A stretch of DNA of 64,000 nucleotides, taken from positions 35,471 to 99,470 of the forward strand of contig JADLFQ010000097.1 in assembly GCA_020845515.1 (NCBI GenBank). The letters run 5' to 3'. Position numbers and translations under genes: made by a program. Below, piece after piece: positions 17,934-25,033 of the stretch (the stretch's first letter is position 1; every line of letters starts with the position of its first letter). The DNA comes from Anaerolineaceae bacterium (GTDB lineage Bacteria; Chloroflexota; Anaerolineae; Anaerolineales; Anaerolineaceae). The notes beneath the pieces were generated by a model. That model saw nothing but the letters and a program-made list of their open reading frames with translations. It ran no database searches and was not told the DNA's origin.

Positions 17934-20278
17934 TCTAGCACCTCGCGCGCTTGTGAGTTGGGCATCGCAGGGCTGATGATCTGCTTTTCTTCCATCATAT
18001 CAATCAAACGGGCGGCGCGGGTGTAGCCAATACGATAGTGCCTTTGCAGCATAGTGATGGAGGCGCGATCCTCACGCCTGACCAGATCAATGGCTTCTTT
18101 GAGAAGTGGATCGCCGGCCTCTTCGGTATCTTCCCAAAGCGGCGCCTGATGAAGCGGTGCGCCGGGAGGGAAGGTCTCAATAGCGGCATTTTGGTACTGC
18201 GGCTCGGCGGCGGTAAGGGCGGCGGTGCGCCAGTAGTCCACGAGGCGTTGAATCTCGCTGTCTGAGACAAATACGCCTTGTAAACGCACCGGGGCAGCCG
18301 CGTCTGGCGACTGGAAGAGCATGTCACCCCGACCAAGTAAACGTTCGGCCCCAGGCTGGTCGAGGATAACCCGGCTGTCTATTTGTGAGGCAACCGCAAA
18401 TGCGATCCGGGCGGGAAAGTTTGCTTTTATTAACCCGGTCACCACGTCTACCGAAGGGCGTTGTGTAGCAAGGATAAGATGGATGCCTGTGGCGCGGGCA
18501 AGCTGAGCCAGGCGGGCAATGCTGCGTTCAGTTTCATCGGGAGCCAACATCATCAGGTCGGCTAATTCATCAATCACGACAACCAGGTAAGGCAGACGGT
18601 CTTCGGGATGGCGGGTATTATATTCGTGAATGTTACGCGAGCCATTTTGAGAGAACTTATGATAGCGGCTGTCCATCTCCCGCATCATCCATTGTAGCGC
18701 CCCAATCACCCGGTCCGCATCCACGACTACTGGTGCAAGCAGGTGGGGGATTCCGTTGTAGTTGGTGAGTTCCACCCGTTTCGGATCCACCAACACCAGA
18801 CGAAGATCTGCCGGACTGTTGTTGAGCAAAAAGGCACACAAAATGGAATTGACACAGACCGATTTTCCCGATCCGGTTGTGCCGGCAATTAAAAGATGCG
18901 GCATGTTGGACAGGTCAATTGCCACTCCAACGCCGGAGACGTTTTTGCCGAGCGCCAACCGCAGGGGAGAGCGCAGGCGTTTGAACGAGTCGCCCTCGAT
19001 CACCTCCCGCAATGTCACTCTGCTGATCTCCTCATTTGGTACTTCGATGCCAACATAACTACGTCCCGGTACAGGGGCCTGAATACGAATGCGCGATGCT
19101 GCGAGCGCCAGTGCCAGATCATCGGCCAGGCCGACGATTTTGCTGACGCGCACGCGTGTACGGCCTGAGCGTCCTTCTATAAAATCGGGTTCCACCCCAA
19201 ATTGAGTGACAGTGGGGCCGCGGTGAATCTCAACGACGTGGGTTGGGGCGCCGAAAGACTTGAGCGTATCCTCTATAATGCGGGCGCGGTCGTGGTCACT
19301 GCTTGTTTGAATGGCTTGCGGTGTGGCGGGGTCGAGTACTTTGTCCATCGTGGGCAGAACCCATATAGATGGAGGGGAGTTCTCGGCTGGAGCATTGGGC
19401 TGTGGAATCACAGGTGGGGCTTTTATGTCTTTATCCGGCTTGGCAGGCTGCCGGGTTTTTCGGGCTGTCTCCGTGCCAGCCTGATTTATGGGGGAGAAGG
19501 GGCGAAAATCGGAAGGCAGATTAACTTCTTCCTCGCGATCCTCCAGGGGATGATTTGGCCTCTGAGAAGTTTTTGGCGGAGCGCTTCGTACGGTCTGCCT
19601 TGTATTTTTTAATAAGCTTTGCAGCCAGGAAAATATTTCGGGAATGGAGAGATCAAAAGTCATTGTTAACCCGATGAGCAGCCAAGCTGCCAGTGCTACA
19701 ACAGCACCGGCAATGCCAAAACCACTCACCAACAGGCGGGTAGGTAACCCTCCCAAATAACCGCCGCCCAGTTTACCCGGGCTGAGGGGCCAACCCGCCC
19801 CACTTAAAAGGTGGATCCAAGCCAGAAAGTTGAGATACAAAAGGATAAAACCTGCTAATCGCTCTGGTGAGAGATTGGGCAGGCGTTCTATTCCTCGAAG
19901 CGCCAGCCATAGTCCAATAAGCACCAAGGTTGCGGGGAGGATATAAGCGCCCCAACCGGCGATCTGTAGTAAAAAATCCACCCAGAGCTGGGTGAGTAGT
20001 CCGCGTTGGCTGGAGAGCAGACTGAGGGTCGTGAACAGCCCTAACAGCGCCAGCCCAATTCCCAGGATATCAAGCTTACGTTCGGAGGAGAGATTGCGCC
20101 AGGCCCAAGATGGACCTGGCGAGCTTTTCTGTGTTGAGGAGCGGCGCGCGCTGGTGGAAGTTTTTGTGGCGCGGGCTGGCTTCCGCCGGATGGGCGGGGG
20201 CGGCTTGTGGTCTGATCGAGTTGATTTTGACCGGGCAGATTTCGCGGTTTTAGCGGAAGAGCGGATGATTTTAGCCAC
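17900..20278 (-). CDS. ftsK: FtsK/SpoIIIE DNA translocase
   Basis: A 792-residue membrane-anchored motor that moves chromosomal DNA through the division septum. After a Lys/Arg/Ser-rich N-terminus there are about four transmembrane helices (residues 75-215), a Pro-rich linker, and the motor: Walker A GTTGSGKS near residue 466, Walker B LVVVIDELADLMM, the SQIDSRVILDQPGAE region, and a C-terminal gamma winged-helix domain (SITMLQRHYRIGYTRAARLID) that reads polar DNA motifs. The start is GTG with no Shine-Dalgarno; a TAGAAT box lies 6 bases upstream, which suggests a leaderless message. It is shorter than E. coli FtsK and close to the Gram-positive SpoIIIE size. Confidence 0.95.
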   Translation of the reverse strand: MAKIIRSSAKTAKSARSKSTRSDHKPPPPIRRKPARATKTSTSARRSSTQKSSPGPSWAWRNLSSERKLDILGIGLALLGLFTTLSLLSSQRGLLTQLWVDFLLQIAGWGAYILPATLVLIGLWLALRGIERLPNLSPERLAGFILLYLNFLAWIHLLSGAGWPLSPGKLGGGYLGGLPTRLLVSGFGIAGAVVALAAWLLIGLTMTFDLSIPEIFSWLQSLLKNTRQTVRSAPPKTSQRPNHPLEDREEEVNLPSDFRPFSPINQAGTETARKTRQPAKPDKDIKAPPVIPQPNAPAENSPPSIWVLPTMDKVLDPATPQAIQTSSDHDRARIIEDTLKSFGAPTHVVEIHRGPTVTQFGVEPDFIEGRSGRTRVRVSKIVGLADDLALALAASRIRIQAPVPGRSYVGIEVPNEEISRVTLREVIEGDSFKRLRSPLRLALGKNVSGVGVAIDLSNMPHLLIAGTTGSGKSVCVNSILCAFLLNNSPADLRLVLVDPKRVELTNYNGIPHLLAPVVVDADRVIGALQWMMREMDSRYHKFSQNGSRNIHEYNTRHPEDRLPYLVVVIDELADLMMLAPDETERSIARLAQLARATGIHLILATQRPSVDVVTGLIKANFPARIAFAVASQIDSRVILDQPGAERLLGRGDMLFQSPDAAAPVRLQGVFVSDSEIQRLVDYWRTAALTAAEPQYQNAAIETFPPGAPLHQAPLWEDTEEAGDPLLKEAIDLVRREDRASITMLQRHYRIGYTRAARLIDMMEEKQIISPAMPNSQAREVLDYGPTAPPPED

Positions 20279-20284
20279 AAAAGT

Positions 20285-20290
20285 ATTCTA
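20285..20290 (-). promoter_or_regulatory. Possible -10 box for leaderless ftsK transcript
   Basis: TAGAAT on the minus strand ends 6 bases before the GTG start of ftsK. No clear -35 element is seen. The absence of a ribosome-binding site supports transcription starting at or near the GTG. Confidence 0.4.
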
Positions 20291-20362
20291 TCATAGGAAG
20301 CAGTCACCCTATTTTGTTATTCCCCGAGAATTTTTGGGTGTTCTGGACAGAACTCTATTTTC

Positions 20363-20893
20363 TTATTTACCAGGGTTGCTCTTTCTCTCCGGGAATAAAA
20401 TTTTTCGGGTTGTCTCGAACGCGAGTGGGGGCAGTGCATTGCGCGGAAAGAATGCCGCGCGGCTGGCGTCATCACCTGCCTGAAGTTCCCCTCCGAGAAT
20501 CTGCGCCTGATATGCAATAAAGATATCCGCGCCGCGTGAGTGCTCCCGGCCGGAGAGGATGTCCAAAATATTCGTTACGCGGACAATCAGCCCTGTTTCT
20601 TCCAAACATTCCCGCTCGGCGGCGCGTTCGGGTGCTTCGTGCGCGTTCACAAAACCGGCGGGCAATGTCCACAAGCCTTGGTATGGAGGGTTTGATCGCT
20701 GGGTGAGCAAAATCTGACCGTCTTTTTCAGCCAGTACTGCCACAGCGACTTTTGGATCTTCGAAATAAGTCCATCCGCACGAAGGGCAGACGGGGCGTTC
20801 TTCCCCAAACAATTGCTTGTATTCTACCGGAGTAGCGCACAGAGGGCAGAATCGGATTGGTTGTCCTGTATTATGGTGAGAATGTGCTGTCAT
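20363..20893 (-). CDS. Nudix hydrolase with N-terminal zinc ribbon
   Basis: A 176-residue hydrolase that should cleave a nucleoside diphosphate linked to another group. Cys16, 19, 36 and 39 (CPLC, CPSCGWTYFEDP) form a zinc ribbon like that of NADH-pyrophosphatase (NudC) relatives. A complete Nudix box follows at residues 80-102 (G, then EAPERAAERE, ending LEETGL). It overlaps the anti-sigma gene by 4 bases (ATGA), so it is the third gene of the sigma operon. The substrate is unknown; NudC-type NADH or RNA-cap cleavage, or ADP-ribose hydrolysis, are possible. Confidence 0.88.
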   Translation of the reverse strand: MTAHSHHNTGQPIRFCPLCATPVEYKQLFGEERPVCPSCGWTYFEDPKVAVAVLAEKDGQILLTQRSNPPYQGLWTLPAGFVNAHEAPERAAERECLEETGLIVRVTNILDILSGREHSRGADIFIAYQAQILGGELQAGDDASRAAFFPRNALPPLAFETTRKILFPERKSNPGK

Positions 20894-21669
20894 GTTCTTG
20901 ATTTTTTCCAGAAGAAATATGCTGCTAGAGCGCTGGCAATGGCTGCGCCCGCCAGGGCAATGGGAAGACTGCCCCGTCCTGCCAGTTGAGTTTCGGAAGA
21001 TATTGTATTTTCATCTTTCGCGGAAAGGGCAGCGGGGGCAGGGAGTGGCGTGGTTTCTTGGATTCCAAGGATTGGCCCACTGCCCTCCAATGGCGCTTGC
21101 GGGGGTGGCTGTGTCGCCGCGATTTTTGGCTGGGGGGTGGTTTCGAGGGGAGGTAGTGGAATATCGGGGACAGTCTCAGGTGCTTTCGCCATTTCGGCAC
21201 TAAATTGTCCCCCTCCGCCACCTCTACCCTCTATGCCCCAGAAGAAAATTAAGGGGGCCGGTTTTTCCTGTTCCCCAGACTCGGGGGGGGCAGAAAGTGC
21301 TTCTTCTTGAGCCGGCGACTGAAGAGCTGCCCTGGTTTGAGAAACTGCAGGAGATGTGAAGAAGAGTGTGATAAAGAAGAAGATGGCTGCGACGGCTGAA
21401 ACGGCGCTGAAAAACGGGAAGAGAATAAAAGGAGCGCGCGATTTTGGCGCGACCATTGACGGTGTCAATGTGAAATTGCGTTGCAGAGGTTTTTGTGGCA
21501 AAGACCTGACGAGGCTGCGTGTTCGCTGCAGGGTTTCCAGTGCACGGGTAAGCTCCGGGTTGGATTTTAATTCTGAATCGAGGCGATTTTTATGCTCTAC
21601 GGTGAGTTCACCATCCAAATAACTGGATAATTGTTCCCATTGGTGTGCAGTAACAGGCTTACTCATCAT
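20890..21669 (-). CDS. Putative membrane anti-sigma factor
   Basis: A 259-residue protein directly after an ECF sigma gene, overlapping it by 4 bases. The N-terminal 60 residues resemble the anti-sigma domain (SSYLDGELTVEHKNRLDSEL), but the zinc-binding HxxxCxxC is missing, so it would be a zinc-free version. A strong membrane segment occurs at about 78-105, then a Pro/Gly-rich extracellular loop of about 120 residues, and a second membrane segment near 234-253 with a Lys/Arg tail. Two membrane passes are unusual because most such factors have one. It probably holds the sigma factor at the membrane until an outside signal arrives. Confidence 0.7.
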   Translation of the reverse strand: MMSKPVTAHQWEQLSSYLDGELTVEHKNRLDSELKSNPELTRALETLQRTRSLVRSLPQKPLQRNFTLTPSMVAPKSRAPFILFPFFSAVSAVAAIFFFITLFFTSPAVSQTRAALQSPAQEEALSAPPESGEQEKPAPLIFFWGIEGRGGGGGQFSAEMAKAPETVPDIPLPPLETTPQPKIAATQPPPQAPLEGSGPILGIQETTPLPAPAALSAKDENTISSETQLAGRGSLPIALAGAAIASALAAYFFWKKSRT

Positions 21670-22274
21670 GTACTCTCACTTATCAGACGCTCACCGGGTG
21701 AGATTCGTTCCAGCCTGCTATCCAGACAATCTTTCAATCGAAGACGAGCGCGCGCCAGGCGGCTTTTTACTGTGCCAAGCGGTTTTCCGATTGTTTCGGC
21801 AGCCTCCTGGTAGTTAAAATCTTGCATGTCCACCAGGATGACAATGACGCGAAACTCATCCGGCAGTGATTGAATACAGTTTTGTACGATACGTTCCAGT
21901 TCTTTCTTTTCCAGGGCTTCTTCCGGGGTGGGAGAACTGTCTGCCAACCAGGCGGGGGAAAGGGTATCTTCTTCGCCCTCCGGGTTGACTGGTTCGAGCG
22001 GGGTGGTGGGGCGGCGTTTCTGGCGACGGAGCTCATCGTAGCAAGTATTGGTTACGGTGCGCAGTAACCAGGCTTTAAACGAACCGCCGCGATACTGCTT
22101 GATATTTTGATAAGCTTTGATGAATGCGATCTGTGTGGCATCTTCTGCAGGGGGGGCTTCACCAAAGATACGATAAGCTGTGTTGTAGACAATTTCTTGA
22201 TATGTCAGAACCAATTGATTGAATGATTCTAACTGGCCTCGCTGCGAAAGTTCGATTAATTTCTGCTCATCCAT
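21666..22274 (-). CDS. ECF-type RNA polymerase sigma factor
   Basis: A 202-residue sigma-70 family factor of the extracytoplasmic-function type. Region 2 is at about 10-85 (NTAYRIFGEAPPAEDATQIAF, then FKAWLLRTVTNTCYDELRR) and region 4 at about 130-185 (LPDEFRVIVILVDMQDFNYQEAAETIGKPLGTVKSRLARAR). The linker is acidic. GAGGC lies 6 bases before the start. It heads a three-gene operon with a membrane anti-sigma protein and a Nudix hydrolase. The promoter it recognises cannot be deduced here. Confidence 0.93.
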   Translation of the reverse strand: MDEQKLIELSQRGQLESFNQLVLTYQEIVYNTAYRIFGEAPPAEDATQIAFIKAYQNIKQYRGGSFKAWLLRTVTNTCYDELRRQKRRPTTPLEPVNPEGEEDTLSPAWLADSSPTPEEALEKKELERIVQNCIQSLPDEFRVIVILVDMQDFNYQEAAETIGKPLGTVKSRLARARLRLKDCLDSRLERISPGERLISEST

Positions 22275-22284
22275 CTTGCCTCGT

Positions 22285-22539
22285 TCAGGGAAGACGATAA
22301 CTCAGGGCAGCCGCCAAATGACACTGCTGAAGCCTGAAAAAACTATGATGACCAGTGTAAAGAAAGGAAGAATGGTCTGGCTGTCCAACTGATGTATAAG
22401 GGGGAGCGCCCAACCGGCGGAAGTTGTCCAACTTGCTGCTGTGATGAGCAAAGTAAAACATGGCAGCCAGAAACAGTGCGCATATATTGTCTGCCGCCCG
22501 CAGAAAGAGTCGGTGCACCGGACAAAAATTGATAAGCAT
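22285..22539 (-). pseudogene. Possible VanZ-like membrane protein remnant
   Basis: An 84-codon frame, MLINFCPVHR..., with a hydrophobic N-terminal half and a C-terminal stretch GHHSFFRLQQCHLAAALSYRLP, which resembles the end of VanZ-type membrane proteins. Between them the hydrophobic pattern continues in a different frame (LPLIHQLDSQTILPFFT), as if two frameshifts had occurred. Its ATG lies 6 bases after the -10 box of a good promoter. It ends 10 bases before the sigma factor gene. It could instead be a short real protein or only a leader of the sigma mRNA. The VanZ resemblance is my reading and is weak. Confidence 0.3.
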
Positions 22540-22545
22540 GTGCGT

Positions 22546-22574
22546 ATCTTATCCTTAAGAGAGACCAACGTCAA
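22546..22574 (-). promoter_or_regulatory. Promoter upstream of the ECF sigma operon
   Basis: On the minus strand TTGACG (22574-22569), a 17-base spacer, and TAAGAT (22551-22546). It would give the sigma operon an untranslated or remnant-containing leader of about 265 bases. Confidence 0.6.
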
Positions 22575-22627
22575 GCGGTGCAAAGTAACTGCGGTATGTG
22601 CGGTTTTTATAAAAGAGGCAAATGCTC

Positions 22628-24967
22628 TTATGAAAAGCCGGCGTCCTTGAGGGCTACTTGGATTTTTTGTAGTATTTTCTGATAATCTGTTGTATTTGGT
22701 GGTTTAAGGGAAATGATGGTTTCCAATACGCCCGCCGCTTTTTGGAGGCTGCCCAATTTCAGCAGCGCGCTGGTCATCGTTTCCAGAGTCTTCACTGCCT
22801 GTGGCGTCTTGCCTCCTCGAATATAAAGATCAGCGAGGCGCTTTTGAATATCCAAATTATCCGGAAGTTCCTGGGAGACCAGTTGCAGAAATTCGATTGC
22901 TTTTTCCCGTTTTCCTGAATTCTCCATCAGGGCAATCGTGTTGTCCACCTCTGTCATGGCGGTGTGTTCCTGGCCGAGCCGGAAATTGAGAGAGACAAGC
23001 TGTACACGAGCGTTGATATCCTCCGGTTCGAGTGTGCGTATCTGTTCAAAAATGCGGGTAGCTTGTTTCCAATCCAGGCGCTGTGTGTCAATGTCTGCGA
23101 TTTTATAAAGGATTTGCAAGTTCCATGCAGGATCAGCAGAAGACTTGTGCGCCAGGCGCAAAGCAGAGGCATAAGCTTGGCGGGCTAAATCCAATTCAGC
23201 AAGCTGATAATAAAAGCCTGCAATTTCCAGATATTGCTGAATGGCTTCGTTTGTCTTTCCCTGGGAGACGAGCAGCTCAATTAATTTGTTTTGGATGGTG
23301 AGGTCGAGGGGGGCTATCTGAGTCACCCTGGTAAGCAAGCGCACTGCCTGGGCGGCTTCCCCCCGCAGCGTGTACAGATCTGCCGCGAGCATGAACTTGG
23401 TAACCGCCTCCTGTATGCGACCTTGTTGAACAAGCAGCTCGGCGATTTGGATGTGCAAGGGCAGGTAGGTGGGAGAGGTCTCAAGGGCGTCATAGGCTTC
23501 GGCAGCGGCAGCGTGCACCTTTTGGGCAGCGGCAAGCTCTTTAATACGGTTCATGACTTCAAGAACATGTCCGGAGTCAGTTTCGAGCAGCATTTCTGCT
23601 AAAGGTACAGGTGCTCCTTCCTTGCCCGTTGATGTGAGTTGTTGGCGGGCAATTTGCAAGAAATGTCGCCAGTCGGGGCGTAAAAGCTGTACAGCAATAC
23701 TTTCGCACAGCTTGCGCAGTTCCGATTCTTCTCGTGTGAGTTGTTCCGGGTTTTCGAGGATCGGTTCGTACAACCGCCGGAGTTCATCGGCCTGCCCGGC
23801 TGGGATGGTTTCAGCGTCTGCCAGGTGAAGCGCCTGCAGGTAATACGTTAGAGACTGGGAGTATTCCCCGGTTGACTGGTAAATTTTTGCGAGCAACAAG
23901 TATGAGGGCAGCGCATAACGAGGATGCTTGACCGAGACGAGCAGGTGCTGGACAGCTTTTTGGTGATTTTTCTCGTAGGTAAGCAGGCTGAAAAGGTAGA
24001 GAGCTGCAGGATGGTCCAGTCCCAGTTCAATAGCCCGCTCAATTTCCCGGGCAGACTGGTTGTGGTCTCCCTGTGTTTCTGAATCGATGGCTTGTCCGAG
24101 GTGGAGAAGCGTACGGGTCTTATCGCCCTGCTTACCTCTTAACCTGCCGGTGCCACGAGTGATGGAAGCAAGCCCGTATCGTTCGGTATCAACAACTTCT
24201 GGAGAGTCGCTTTCATCAAACAGGATCTGTGCCAGGCGTGAAAGCGCGGTGCGGCGGCCTTCTTCAATGGGGTCAAAATGCTGGGAATCTGATTTTACTG
24301 CTTCAAGTTGGGGGGATGACTCAACTGGCCGTAGAGAGCCGGATGTTTTTTTAGGCTTCCCCGGGAGGGGAAGAATTTGGTTCTTTTTGAGCATCGCCAG
24401 AGTTTGTTGGGCTTCTACATTGTCTGGCATGAGCTTGAGGGCAATTTCTGTGGTCTCAACCGCGCGAGCGATATCGTTTTTGTGTTGGAGCAGACTTGCA
24501 AGTGCAAGATACTCAGAGACGGCTTCAATTTGGCGTCCAGTACGCTCATAAATCACCGCCAGGCGGGAGCGGGGTAAAAGGTGATTGGGTTGAAGTTGGA
24601 GGGCTTTGACCCAGTTATCAATGGATTTTTCAACGTTGCGGGTTTTGAGATATAGTTCAGCTGCTTCAATATAGCCTTTGACTGCACTGGCCGTATTCTT
24701 TTGCGCCTCGAAAATAGCTCCCATTTTTTCAAAGGGCAGCGGGTCTTCGGGCACGGAGCGGGCGGCCTGTTGATAATATGTTAATGCTTCGTCATAGGCA
24801 TGCATTTCGAATAACGCCAACCCCAGGCTGTTGAGTGCGGTTGGGTCCTGAGGAATTTCCTGCAGTGCCTGGCGATAGTAGGCAGCAGCGTTTTCCCACT
24901 TCTGTTCCCATGCGGCGGAATGCCCCTGGCTCATCGCTTTGATAAAATACTCTCGGTTTTCAGTCAT
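22628..24967 (-). CDS. TPR-repeat protein
   Basis: A 779-residue protein built almost wholly of tetratricopeptide repeats. The N-terminal block (about 15-190) has several clear units (NSLGLALFEMHAYDEALTYYQQA, KMGAIFEAQKNTASAVKGYIEAA). After a charged linker (about 205-275), a second block continues to the C-terminus (YLLLAKIYQSTGEYSQSLTYYLQAL, LYIRGGKTPQAVKTLETM). There is no signal peptide or membrane segment, so it is likely a cytoplasmic scaffold. I choose the ATG at 24967; a TTG 21 bases upstream is possible. It lies 66 bases after polA in the same direction, probably in one transcript. A precise role cannot be given. Confidence 0.8.
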   Translation of the reverse strand: MTENREYFIKAMSQGHSAAWEQKWENAAAYYRQALQEIPQDPTALNSLGLALFEMHAYDEALTYYQQAARSVPEDPLPFEKMGAIFEAQKNTASAVKGYIEAAELYLKTRNVEKSIDNWVKALQLQPNHLLPRSRLAVIYERTGRQIEAVSEYLALASLLQHKNDIARAVETTEIALKLMPDNVEAQQTLAMLKKNQILPLPGKPKKTSGSLRPVESSPQLEAVKSDSQHFDPIEEGRRTALSRLAQILFDESDSPEVVDTERYGLASITRGTGRLRGKQGDKTRTLLHLGQAIDSETQGDHNQSAREIERAIELGLDHPAALYLFSLLTYEKNHQKAVQHLLVSVKHPRYALPSYLLLAKIYQSTGEYSQSLTYYLQALHLADAETIPAGQADELRRLYEPILENPEQLTREESELRKLCESIAVQLLRPDWRHFLQIARQQLTSTGKEGAPVPLAEMLLETDSGHVLEVMNRIKELAAAQKVHAAAAEAYDALETSPTYLPLHIQIAELLVQQGRIQEAVTKFMLAADLYTLRGEAAQAVRLLTRVTQIAPLDLTIQNKLIELLVSQGKTNEAIQQYLEIAGFYYQLAELDLARQAYASALRLAHKSSADPAWNLQILYKIADIDTQRLDWKQATRIFEQIRTLEPEDINARVQLVSLNFRLGQEHTAMTEVDNTIALMENSGKREKAIEFLQLVSQELPDNLDIQKRLADLYIRGGKTPQAVKTLETMTSALLKLGSLQKAAGVLETIISLKPPNTTDYQKILQKIQVALKDAGFS

Positions 24968-25033
24968 GTGGTTGCCTGTATCTATCAATTGATTATGAGA
25001 AAATTCCCGTTTGCAAGAAGGCTATTGAAGTTT

